From: Agapetus fuscipes
Lineage: Eukaryota; Arthropoda; Insecta; Trichoptera; Glossosomatidae
Assembly: GCA_951799405.1 (NCBI GenBank)
Contig: OX637350.1
Coordinates: 4,325,852-4,389,851, forward strand
Length of the DNA: 64,000 nucleotides
Direction: 5' to 3'
Shown here: positions 53,416 to 63,030 of the stretch, one piece after another
How positions within the stretch are numbered: the first letter of the stretch is position 1
Layout of the letters: the number at the start of each line of letters is the position of its first letter
Made by a program: the position numbers and the translations under genes
Notes under the pieces: model-generated
Told to the model about the DNA's origin: nothing
The model's input: the letters and a program-made list of their open reading frames with translations, nothing else
Database searches by the model: none

Positions 53416-54044
53416 ATTTTTAATTTTTTTCAAAAGACAAAATAAAGAAAACCAGCATGGTCGAGTGACATAGTTAAATTATGTTAACAATATTCAATTA
53501 TGCTATGGAAAAACACGTTGTATTTATGTATGCATGTTAAGAGACATCAGAGGTTAAAAGCTACTCGACATCTTACACGGTTTTTCAATAACAAGACCCA
53601 AGAATAATGTTTTCCTTGAGTAATACTTCAGTCGAGTCCAAAGTGACTGCAGTACCGAGTGAGTCACTGCAAAGACTTCGTCGACACTAAATTTTTTGTA
53701 ACAAAAAAATATAAAAAAACTTTTTTTATTTCAGCGCAGTCACGCGGGGGGTGCAATACGTGACCAGCCATATGTAATATTACTAATTAACAAAGCAAAA
53801 AAAACAAGTTGTTCTTCACGAGTTGAGTTTAATATTTGAAGCGCTTTCGGAGTGTTAACACATCATTTACAAGTGAACAACTGATTAAACAGCAGATGCA
53901 TTAAAATTTTTGCAGAATTCATAAAACACAAGGAGGATAAACGTACATGTAGTTATTCAAAAGAGCCGAACTTTAGTGTGTTTAACACATCAAGAATCCT
54001 ATCCATCACGAATTCGATTTTTAGATGATTTATGTAGAACTAGT
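53416..54044. other. No confident feature
   Basis: At 53835-53870 the minus strand has a hairpin then CCGAAAGCGCTTC, and 47225-47265 has a similar hairpin then CCGAAAGCGCTCG. Both may be Penelope-like relics. Confidence 0.3.
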
Positions 54045-54313
54045 GCGGTCGTTAGCTCAGTTGATAGAATGCTTGCTTTCAGTGCAAGAAGGCTAGCGTT
54101 CGAACCCCACCAAAGAAGTCAGAAATAATTGTCCTTTTTCTGTTTATTTCCAACGCCAATCAAAAATCCAGCAGGTTTTTGTGAGTGTATTTTCGGTTGG
54201 AATGAGGCTGGCCCCTTACCTGAGAAAATAAAAAAGGTTCCACATGCTATACGACCCTTTCGAGGACAAGATAAAAAGTTGCGGCATACGTGCAGCTTGG
54301 TTGCGTTTTTTAA
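54045..54313 (+). mobile_element. C SINE, diverged
   Basis: Head GCGGTCGTTAGCTCAGTTGA and GCGTTCGAACCCC. 3' part ATACGACCCTTTCGAGGAC and TACGTGCAGCTTGGTTGCG. Confidence 0.78.
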
Positions 54314-54354
54314 CTATGCCTACCTATGAAAATTGACTACAAGTTAAGGCTCCT

Positions 54355-54410
54355 AAATCTGCCGTTTTTGTTTCTTACACTTTATGGTCTTAGCAAAAGA
54401 GTTAAAGTAG
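54355..54410. repeat. Relic of the 21.1-kb foldback
   Basis: AAATCTGCCGTTTTTGTTTC, CTTACACTTTATGGTCTTAG and CAAAAGAGTTA match 21170-21221, inner arm and loop only. Confidence 0.65.
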
Positions 54411-54622
54411 GTACTAAAAAAAATCATGCATGTTTATTAACTTTTTATCTTAATTATAAAGTTTGAACAAAATATATAACCACCACAAACAAAGTATTTA
54501 AAAAAAACACGTTTTTCTCATTTTTATCTACTCCTTCGTGTGTGGTATATTTTGGAAATATTTTTTTTCTTTTTAATTACAGAACTATACATTGCCTTGT
54601 CTTGTATCCTGCCGCCATTCCT

Positions 54623-57000
54623 CTAGGGGTGGCCAGTACCTCCACATAAGTGCCTCCACTTGACTCTGTCCCTGCATACTTCTTTCATCTCATCTAATTT
54701 CATCACTCTTTTCATGCATGCTCTTCTCTTGTTTCCACTCTGTAAATTCCATTCATTCGCAATCTCACTTATCTGATCAATCCATTCTTTTCTAGGTCTT
54801 CCCCTTCCACGCTTACCTATTACATTCCCTTTATACACTCTTTTTGTCAGTCGGTCTTCATTCATCCTTTCAATATGTCCAAACCATCGCATCACACTTC
54901 TTTGAACTTTCACTTTCACGCTTTCTTTTACTCCGCATTCATTCAGAACCCATTCGTTTCTCACTCTATCTTTCAGTGTTTTTCCTGTCATACTTCTTAA
55001 ATGAGCCATTTCTACGGTGCATACCTTATTTACTTCTCTTTCATTCACCGTCCATGACTCGCTTCCATACATCAGGGTCGGCAACAATATACAATTGTGT
55101 ACCGCCATTTTCATTTTCTTTGGTATCCTTTTATTCTTCGCTATTCTACCAAACGCTCCTATCACGCATCTTCCTTTGCTGGCACGCTTCTCTAATTCCT
55201 TCGTCATCTTACCATTCGCCTCAAACTTGCTTCCTAAATAGTCAAACTCATTCACTACTTCAACTTTTTTTCCATTCAAATTAACTGTAAGTTCCTCACA
55301 TACTTCATTCCTGTCAAAAACTAATATTTTTGTCTTATTCGCATTCACTTTCAAGCTATTTTTACAAAATGCATCATTCAGTTTGGTTAACATCGCTTGG
55401 AGTTCCTCCGCCGAGTCAGCTAAAACTATAGCATCATCAGCATAAAGAAGTACTCCAACTCTTGTTTCACCCACTTTCACTCCGCTCTCTGATATTCCAG
55501 CTTCTTTTATGCAACTGTCCATGATTATATTAAACAACCATGGACTCATCACGCAGCCTTGCCTCACTCCCTTATATACATCAAACCAGTCACTATATCT
55601 CCCATCCACTCTTACACATGCCGAACTATTTTCATAGATGGCACGTATCACATTCAGAAGGTTGTCATTCACACCGTACTTCCTGAGAACATTCCACAAC
55701 ATACATCTGTCCACCGAGTCAAAGGCCCTCTCGAGATCCACGAAGGCTGCGTAGACCACCCTCCCCACAGCCAGATGTTTTTCAACAATCTGTCTGAGAG
55801 TAAAGATTTGGTCCACACAACCTCGTCCTGGCATAAAACCAGATTGAATATCAGAGACCCTGTGATCGGTGGCCATTCTCACTTTTTTTATGACAATTTT
55901 GCATAAGACTTTCCCAGGTATACTAAGGAGACTAATGGGCCTAAAGTTACAGCAGTCTTTCTTGTCCCCTTTACCCTTGTAAATAGGGACAATGACCGCC
56001 TTTCTCCAGTCCATCGGTACTACCCTGTCTTTCATACACATCTTGCATAATTCAAACATCCACTCTACCACACATTCTCCTCCTGCCTTTAACATCTCGG
56101 CATTCAATCCATCCATACTTGCAGCCTTTCCATTCTTCAGCTCTTTTATGCTTGCTTTTATTTCCTCTTTCAAAATATCCTCATTACTTTCATTTGTAGG
56201 GTCACATTCATATAAATTTCTTTCGCCCTGTCCTAATATTTCTTCAAAGTATTCTTTCCATCTGTTACATACATCGTCTTCATCCCACAGCAAGACTCCC
56301 TGCGCATTCTTTATGCCCGGAGTTGTTGCTCCCACACTTTCGTTATTATTCCGAACCCAACTCCAGAACATTTTTTTGTTGGTGTGGAAGTCCTGCTGTG
56401 CCCTTTCATTATTTTTCTTCTCTAATTCCATCTTACTTTCATACACAAGCTTTTTAGTATTCATTTTTGCCCTTATATACATCATTTCCAAATTCAAATT
56501 ACCTTTATCTTTCAACCATTTCTTATACGCTTCCTTCTTTTGCTCTACTGCTTCTTTCACTCCATCGTTCCACCAGGCATCACCTTTTTTCTTACCAACA
56601 TTTGTTTCTCCGCATGTCATTCTAGCAGATTCGGTCAGTTCTTTCTTCATCATTTGCCACACTTTTTCCACACATCCTTCATCTTTCATTTTTTGTAGTT
56701 CATCCATATTTAATCTTTTGGCAATCTCACTTTGATATTCATCTTGCACCTTGTCATCTTTCAAATTTTCCACTTTTATTCTTTTCATTCTTAACAATAA
56801 TTTTTTCTTTCCTTTTTTACAATCCCCTACCATTATTCTCGCGCATAGCAAATAGTGGTCTGTGCTGAGTTCAGCTCCACGGTACACTCTTGCATCTCTC
56901 ACACATCCTCTCATTCTTTCATCCACGCATATATAATCAATAATTGTTCGATTGCCTGCCCTATTTTGCCATGTATAGAGTTGTTTATGCATTGCATTGT
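54623..57000 (-). CDS. RTE-like endonuclease/reverse transcriptase, 5'-truncated
   Basis: A 789-codon frame without a stop encodes a non-LTR retrotransposon protein that nicks target DNA and copies its RNA there. Residues 1-60 are the end of the AP-type endonuclease (YTW at 6-8, IDYICVDERM, TDHYLL at 44-49 with the catalytic-type DH pair). The reverse transcriptase spans about 330-590: VIVPIYKGKGD (334-343), NFRPISLL (349-356), motif A AAFVDLERAFD (415-425), motif B KGVRQGCVMSPWLF (474-487), motif C LYADD (516-520). A tail follows with RWFGHIERM (702-710) and RGRGRPRKEWIDQI (728-741), typical of the RTE group, ending GGTGHP. In-frame sequence (SDISLNNA and earlier) continues to a TAA near 57085, so the break is not at the ATG. 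The N-terminal endonuclease is missing, so this copy cannot move alone. The short 3' UTR (54585-54622) lacks an A repeat. Confidence 0.93.
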
Positions 57001-57449
57001 TTAGTGAAATATCGGACCACTTTTTTTTAATATCAATAGTTTTTTGACTAAATGTGGAAAAACTGTGTTCTTTGATTTAATGAAAATTTGTAGTTTCAGT
57101 TTTTTTATTTAAGGTATAAAAGAGCCTTAAATTTTAAGTTTTCACTTTTTTGACACGATTTCTTTATTTTTCTTTCAACTGCATTCGCAGTTTTTTCTGC
57201 ATTTGCATTTTGCTTGCATCCATTAGGGCACACACAATGATATTCCATCGTGACCCAATTCTTTTATCGGCACTGACATAAAACGCATCTGAAACAACAT
57301 ACTAAAAACTCCAGGATTGCGCAACGCAGACGTGTTCAGATGGATTTCTTCTCGACGATATAGGAAGCTGGGAGCATGTGCTAGAAATATGGATGGCATT
57401 GCATAATGTAAACATTGGCAATCATCGTCATCATAACCAAAATCATCAT
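57001..57449. other. No recognisable feature
   Basis: The first 85 bases continue the LINE frame on the minus strand. The rest is unexplained. Confidence 0.35.
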
Positions 57450-57495
57450 CATCATCTAATAGGCGTTTTAGGCTTACACGGCCGGCGGTTAACAC
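57440..57495 (+). repeat. ATC-repeat plus TTTTAGGCTTACACGGCC word
   Basis: CATCATCATCATC then TTTTAGGCTTACACGGCCGG. The same pairing occurs inverted at 15533-15566 and, changed, at 16484-16517. Confidence 0.55.
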
Positions 57496-57794
57496 TGGAG
57501 ATATAATTATAATATTAATATATAAGACCTGGCAGGACACATGGAAAAGAAGAAAACATTTTAAAAATATGCATTATTTTTACTTGTTATTACTCTAAGC
57601 ATCTGAATTTTATCTATCAGATTATTATAGATTATTGATATGACAGTAGATATAAGTACAATATTTACCCACCACGGCTAACGGGAATTCTCAAGTACTG
57701 ATAACTCCTATTCGACTAAGTACTTTGTTCATTTCTCTCCTCTTTAGCCATCTAATACTCGATAAGAAAAAATAATAAAATTAATTCATTATAA
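57496..57794. other. No recognisable feature
   Basis: Nothing recognised. Confidence 0.35.
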
Positions 57795-58010
57795 GTTAAT
57801 TAATCTATAATTTAAGTTGCAACCACATATGCACGTGGACTAAGATTAGAGGTTCACTCTTCATGAACATACACAAACAAACAAGTAGATTCACACATAT
57901 TTATATAAGAAAATCTGAGCGCTAAAGTAACTTGAACTCTTGCCAACTTTATTACTATTTTTTTACATTATGGGTAGTCAGCCTCACGCCAAGTTCAGGA
58001 TCTTTTATAA
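57795..58010 (-). repeat. A repeat, highly diverged
   Basis: TTAATCTATAATTTAAGTTG tail, ACTCTTGCCAACTTTA and TATGGGTAGTCAGCCTCA. An old copy. Confidence 0.55.
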
Positions 58011-58038
58011 AATACACAACTTTGAGTCATTGCAGCAC

Positions 58039-58700
58039 CACGATTTGAATGAGATGAGTGATGATTGACAGCTTCGTCGGTGAATGAATGTCACCGTGGA
58101 AACATTGGTGAATCGATTTCTCCGCCTATTGCGTTATACAGGTGGAAAGATAAGTGTTTTGAGTTTCTGCGAGTTTGAATGAATTGAGTGATCGCTCGCT
58201 CTATTGATGAAACGACGCCATGAATTGGTGACTCAGTACAGTGATGGTAGAATGAGAGAAGTCACCTGTGTCCGCAAGATTGAGTGAAATGATTATAATG
58301 TGTGAGTGATCGCTCGCTTTGTTGGTGAATTGGTGAATCAAGTCACTGTGAATTGGTGATTCAGTGGCTCCACTTATCGCATGGTACAGGTGTTGGTAGA
58401 ACGAGAGAAGTCGCCACCAGACTGTCCCCGAGTTTGAATGCAATGAGTGATCGCTCGTTTTCTAAGTGAATCAAGTCACCGTGAATTGGTGATTCAGTGT
58501 CTCCACCTATCGCATGGTACAGGTGTCTGTAGAACGAGAGAAGTCGCCACCAGACTGTCCGCGAGTTTGAATGAAATGAGTGATCGCTCTCTTTCTTGGT
58601 GAATCAAGTCACCGTGAATTGGCGATTCAGTGTCTCCGCCTATCGGATGGTGCAGGTGTTGGTAGAACGAGAGAAGTCGCCAGAGTGTCCGCGAGTTTGG
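58039..58700 (+). repeat. Minisatellite, ~130-bp unit, about five copies
   Basis: Unit landmarks GAGTTTGAATG..ATGAGTGATCGCTC recur near 58040, 58170, 58300, 58431 and 58564. The last two units are nearly identical over GTGAATTGG(T/C)GATTCAGTGT and CGAGAGAAGTCGCCACCAGA. It contains the palindrome GAGTGATCGCTC. Confidence 0.8.
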
Positions 58701-59252
58701 TTGCCCCGTTAGTGGCTAGAGCGCTTCCCGTTACCTCCTAGACCAGAGCCTCACAAACTTTTCTACACCACGCCACATAAATATAACTTTTATTTATGCG
58801 TTCTCTCGAAGGGGCGTGCTAGACTGTGATTTTTATGTATTGTAGCTATTTCTGACCTCATTGGTCAAAGCATTGAAGGTCCTCAGTCATCCGTCCAATC
58901 GATAAGAGGAGCACTCCTCTTTTATATGCTCAGAAGCGAGCATCCGTATAATCTAAACTAATTGAATCGAAAATAAATATGTACCAATATTCCTTCTCAG
59001 GCACCCACTATTTTTGGGTGCTGTCAAAAAAGGCTAAAAAGAGAAATACCACAGAGGCAACCGTAAACTTGTTGTAATTATTTATAATAAAACTGTTTTT
59101 CAGATGAGAATCTTATAGATCAAGAATAATAATAAAAACACTATCATTTCTGGCAAACGTGGTGGTTACCATTTCTCTCCAACTAAACATCGAAATATCG
59201 AATTAAAAATATATGTTTATTAAAGCAACCAATTGATTGGCGGCGGTACATT
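58701..59252. other. No confident feature
   Basis: CAGAGCCTCACAAACTTTTC at 58754 could be a hAT terminus; no partner found. Confidence 0.3.
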
Positions 59253-59508
59253 CTAATCTAATCTAATCTAAGCTGCAAAGATATATATCATTTAAGATTT
59301 ATATTAAATGCATTCCCACAAGCAGATATGTATAATTTCGCGCTAACACATGCCGCATGTGGACCTACAATATAAAAACCCAATCTCAAATGAACATAAG
59401 CCTTGCAACTCTTGCCGTCCTTCCCTGAAACAGGGGTGACATTGGCAAAGTGAACCAATTTTTTACAGTATGGGTGGTCAGCCGCATACCAACCTATCAG
59501 TCAAGGAA
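59253..59508 (-). repeat. A repeat, young subtype, full length
   Basis: TCTAATCTAATCTAATCTAA to ATCAGTCAAGGAAG. Nearly identical to the A parts at 25385 and 42544, but it stops at the family boundary with no LINE 3' UTR. Confidence 0.88.
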
Positions 59509-60217
59509 GATCAATCAATGAAATACTGGAAATCATAACTTATGGCTTCTTACTTTTGGCACATAAGACCTGTTGCGACACACACTTTGGTAAGCACAAT
59601 CCTAGGCCAAGAGGCGCTTCCCGTGTACCAAGAGTGGTAAGCAAAGACAAGCAGCCCGCGGCAAGGCGAGGGACCAACAGTGGAACCGATGTGGAGTCCT
59701 CACACTGAACACTCGTGACCCAATTCCACGCTACCACAAATCAACAATTCGGCTGACTTATTTATCGTTTTGCATCATCGACGCGTAATAACATTCTGCT
59801 TTTTCGACTGTCCCAATCAATGAGCTGATGGGATCGAAAAATCTTGGAGCGCAGTATTGATTCAATTACGGCAGACAGGACAATTCGTCAAACTTAATGG
59901 TGTCAAAAGGAAGCGGAAAGTTATGAAGCCGTACTGGGAAGAAGATATAGACAGGGCATTTCGTCAAATGTTATGGATCAACACGGCTTGGTATTGAACG
60001 CGATGAAAATCGGAACCATCATGTAAAATGTTACATTTGAGCGTTCAATGTGATGTAAGTAGGCTAAATTGCTAAGATTTAAAGAAGTTCTTGTTGAAGA
60101 AGAACAAAATTATACCCATTGATTTTAGAAGTTTGAAGGCCGCAAGGTCATATCAGCGACCTTCTTGAGCTGTCATCTAAATCCCTTTTAAGCAGTGCAG
60201 ATCAATACCTAAGATGA
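59509..60217. other. No recognisable feature
   Basis: Short ORFs only. Confidence 0.35.
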
Positions 60218-60468
60218 CAAAACGTCCCACCAGTGTTTGCTTGGCTTATCTATCATTTGATTCAAAGATGACCTGTTAATGAAATTCACTTAACGATCAC
60301 ATTCTACACAATCTGAGCTAAGAAAACAACGTATGTTACGATAATGTGAGAGTTGCTTTAAATATTTTTTAAATCAATGTCCAGTTTTCATAAGACACAT
60401 TGGTCCAGTACACATAAAAACATTGCTTATGTGTTCTCTCAAGACAAACAAGCACTAAGGGACGAAAA
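60218..60468 (+). mobile_element. MITE-1, complete copy
   Basis: Termini AAAACGTCCCACCAGTGTTT and, inverted, TTTTCGTCCCTTAGTGCTTG. Interior ATTCTACACAATCTGAGC, GATAATGTGAGAGTTGC and CATTGGTCCAGTACACAT. Non-coding, about 250 bases. Confidence 0.75.
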
Positions 60469-60901
60469 GGTACAGGAAAGTTTTGAAGTCGTAAATGGGA
60501 AAAATATGAAGTCACAAAAATAGAATGAAATGGATGAAGGTATGAATCTCTTCAGAACAGAGGTGTATAGAGGAAAATGCCGAGATCTAGTATAACAAAT
60601 GTTCCATAATCCCTAAAGGAAGCTATGCAATATTCAATTCGCTTTTGCACACACGCCATGTTTTATGAAGCACGAGGTTTTTTTGCCAACAATGGCGTCG
60701 CAAATCGCAATCATCATCATGTACCTCAAATAACACTTGAATGATCATTCCGCAGACAGGCATGGCGGACGTGAAGGCATGCAACAGCAAAGAAAGCTGC
60801 CATTGGCGTGGATCAACTTTTGTGATTGTTATCAACCCACCTTGCATACACAACGATGTGTTTATGTGAAATTTGGGACGCAAAAAACTAAGCTAAGCTT
60901 T
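60469..60901. other. No recognisable feature
   Basis: Two overlapping ORFs (60623-60883 minus, 60737-60991 plus) have no domain. Confidence 0.35.
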
Positions 60902-61022
60902 GTCAACGACGTTAGCCATGTTGAAAGCACCGGTTCCCATAGATCACCGAAGTTAAGCAACATTGGGCGTGGTCAGTGCTTGGATGGGTAACCGCTCAGG
61001 TACACCGCGTGTCGTTGGCATC
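60902..61022 (+). rRNA. 5S rRNA-like copy (probable pseudogene or SINE head)
   Basis: About 120 bases match the 5S rRNA pattern end to end: GTCAACGAC at the start, ATCACCGAAGTTAAGCAACA (box A region), GGGCGTGGTCAGTGCTTGGA, TGGGTAACCGC (box C) and GTCGTTGGCAT at the end, which pairs with the start. Differences from an insect-type 5S include AAAGC and CCCATAG in the first third. There is no T-run after the 3' end. Instead a B SINE begins within a few bases, so a functional single gene is unlikely. Confidence 0.85.
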
Positions 61023-61255
61023 TTGGACCGGTCCGTAGTCCGTAGTGGCAACACTTCGGACTCGTAAATGGAAGGTTGTGGATTCGGATCCCGGCGGAGC
61101 ACAAAAATATACCATTTATATTTCGAATGTGCTCTTCGCTGGGTTGAAACAATCATAAACCTTTACCAATGACCGGTCACCAAAGGTCCATCCAGCCTCA
61201 CAGCAACTGGGTCTTGCTTGAGTATTGGCGCTTTGTAGCGACGACCAAGCTCGTA
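61023..61255 (+). mobile_element. B-family SINE abutting the 5S copy
   Basis: TTGGACCGGTCCGTAGTCC with a small duplication (GTAGTCCGTAGTGG), GGATTCGGATCCCGG, CTTCGCTGGGTTGAAACAAT, ending at CGACCAAGCTCGTA. The 3' end is lost into the next repeat. Confidence 0.85.
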
Positions 61256-61338
61256 CACCTGCGGCACTATAACAAGTGTCATAGACCCCTAGAGTCTTTA
61301 GAATCTAGGGAGTCTCCCGCACAGGATTTCTTAAAAAA
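61256..61338 (+). repeat. Dispersed repeat shared with 20727
   Basis: GCGGCACTATAACAAGTGTC, CATAGACCCCTAGAGTC, GGAGTCTCCCGCACAGGATT match 20728-20790. Confidence 0.6.
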
Positions 61339-61348
61339 AAAAAAAAAC

Positions 61349-61700
61349 TGTAAATACAGTGCAATTCTTGTCGCGTTGTAATCGAAGAGATCACTGAAAT
61401 AAAGGAAGCTATTGAACCAAAAAGAAGCTCTGTGCTCGAAGTGAAGGAGTATCTTAAGTACATTTTAAAAAAGTACAAAAAAACGCAATGCATCGAAGCT
61501 GTACATATAGTGAAACTTATTGCCGCGTTGTAACCGCAGGGGTCACTGAAATAGAGGAAGCTATTAAATAAATAAGAAGCTGTTTGAGGTAAAGGAGCAT
61601 CTTAAATACATTTACAACGCGTATTAAAATACGCTATGCATTTAAGCTGTTCGTACAGTGCAACTACTTAACGCGCTATCTTTGAAGGGGTCGCAAGCAT
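61349..61700 (+). repeat. Tandem repeat carrying C-SINE-like ends
   Basis: Units at 61349-61488, 61499-61620 and a partial at 61650-61700 share CAGTGCAA(T/C)T, CGCGTTGTAA, GGAAGCTATT and AGTATCTTAA/AGCATCTTAA. The opening words resemble the 3' end of C SINEs read in reverse (TATAGTGTAACTTCTTGCCG). Confidence 0.6.
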
Positions 61701-62235
61701 TCAACAATGGTTAGATAGTATAGAAAAGAGTGTAGTGTAGAGAAGAACGGGTTTCCTACGTTTCGCCTGAGTCGTATCCAACGTCAACAGAAGGTGTGTC
61801 TCTTCTCATTATAATTGAAGCACATAGCATGCCATTCGTGGAATTATGATGTTAATAAAATAAAAATCCAGATTGAAGATAAAGTAAATGTTTGAAATAG
61901 ATTTTATTTTCGATGTAGGTACCTATGTGCATGTATTTCCATTGAAAGAATTATCAACACGACAGATTTTACAATGATTTCATTTCAGGTGATTGATTAT
62001 AAAAAAAATGTCAGATTACAAAAATAATAAGCTCCTCGTCCTATCTCATACGGCCAAGTGATAAAATTAATCAGAACGATTAGATGAAGGGAAATGCTGA
62101 TAAGCTATATAGTTTTTAGTGTTTTATTGGAAAACAATATATTCGATATCAAGAAATTGTTATTTATAAAAAAAACATACGATTTTAGCATTCTTCGTGT
62201 TTCTATTTGTTAATCTCAATTTTTCAATTTTCTTC
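61701..62235 (-). mobile_element. Penelope-like relic, rest unexplained
   Basis: At 61745-61810 the minus strand reads GAGAAGAGACACACC, then TTGGATACGACTCAGG, GCGAAACGTAGG and CGTTCTTCTC, a diverged version of the 11000-11075 segment. The stem III words ACG/CGT and the flanking GAGAAGA/TCTTCTC pair are kept although stem II has decayed. 61815-62235 shows nothing else. Confidence 0.4.
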
Positions 62236-62345
62236 TTCTTCTTTTAGTGCCACTTATATCAGAGTTCGGCGATCATCATGTCTATTTTAACCTCGAAACA
62301 AGGATTTCGTACTTTTGTTGTACCACTGTCGCAGCTTTTTCAGCC
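62236..62345 (-). pseudogene. LINE C-terminus (NKSTKSLFRG type)
   Basis: Minus-strand codons read KKLRQWYNKSTKSLFRG, then a frame change. Sister of 52990-53131. Ends in a GAAGAAGAA-type tail. Confidence 0.6.
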
Positions 62346-62357
62346 ACGATGTCCTTG

Positions 62358-62432
62358 ACTCCTTGACTTATAGGTTGGTATGCGGCTGACCACCCATTCT
62401 GTAAAATATGTTTCACTTTCCCATAGTCACAC
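62358..62432 (+). repeat. A repeat 5' head only
   Basis: CTTGACTTATAGGTTGGTAT to CACCCATTCTGTAAAATATG and CACTTTCCCATAGTCACAC, then lost. Confidence 0.72.
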
Positions 62433-62704
62433 CCTTCTCGAACGCTTCAATTCATCTCTCCAGTGCCTGTGTGAGCGTCCATCTCTCCGTACCATATAGA
62501 GCAATTGGGAAGACAAAGCCCCTCATCCAGAGCTTCTGGAGTTTAAGGTTCAAATCTCGTCACAACAGTACTTTACTCATTTTATCGAAGACATTTTGGT
62601 TATATTCAAATCAAAAAACAATACATCAATATCGCTGACATATTTATCTGTTTTCAATATACGTAACAAAGACTCAAAAACGAATCAAATTCAAATAAAT
62701 AACG
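62433..62704. other. No recognisable feature
   Basis: Nothing recognised; an isolated B-box-like GGTTCAAATCTCG at 62549 lacks an A box. Confidence 0.3.
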
Positions 62705-62795
62705 CTCAATCTACCAAGGACATAAAGCTATTGGAATCGAACTCACGACCGTGGGTTTTTGGACTCCTTGTTTTGCATCTGTACCCCAACTAAGT
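62705..62795 (-). mobile_element. tRNA-like SINE or tRNA relic
   Basis: The minus strand has A box TTAGTTGGGGTACAGATGC and B box GTGAGTTCGATTCC at tRNA-like spacing. The acceptor ends do not pair well, so it is not an intact tRNA gene. Confidence 0.4.
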
Positions 62796-62914
62796 ATAAA
62801 TCTTGACGCCTTTGAACTAAAACATTGTACTAATGTACTAAAAAATGTATGGAAACTAAAACGCTCGCTAGAGGCGCGCGCTGTTTTATTTTGTACTAAC
62901 TGTACCCTGCCACC

Positions 62915-63030
62915 CCTTGTGGTGTCTCGTCTGTTTACTGTTATTGTGCCGCCATTCTGTTACGGGTGGTGAGGATCTCTGCAGATTTGTCTCCACTGTT
63001 TTGTGTCCTTGCGCACTTCTTTTAATCTAA
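62915..63030 (-). pseudogene. LINE C-terminus, same subfamily as 48140
   Basis: Minus strand reads the KEVRKDTKQWRQICRDPHHP-type ending then GTAACAGAATGGCGGCAC and CGAGACACCACAAGGGGTGG, matching 48150-48270. Confidence 0.6.

Noticed and set aside
55992..56735. 247-codon plus-strand ORF
   Set aside because: It is antisense to the reverse transcriptase frame and has phenylalanine/serine-rich low complexity.
6136..59508. TTAGATTAGATTAG tails as telomeric repeats
   Set aside because: Insect telomeres use TTAGG; here the unit is ATTAG and always sits at the 3' end of an A repeat.
60902..61022. Functional 5S rRNA gene
   Set aside because: Several substitutions in the first third and no T-run terminator before the adjoining SINE; kept only as a 5S-like copy.
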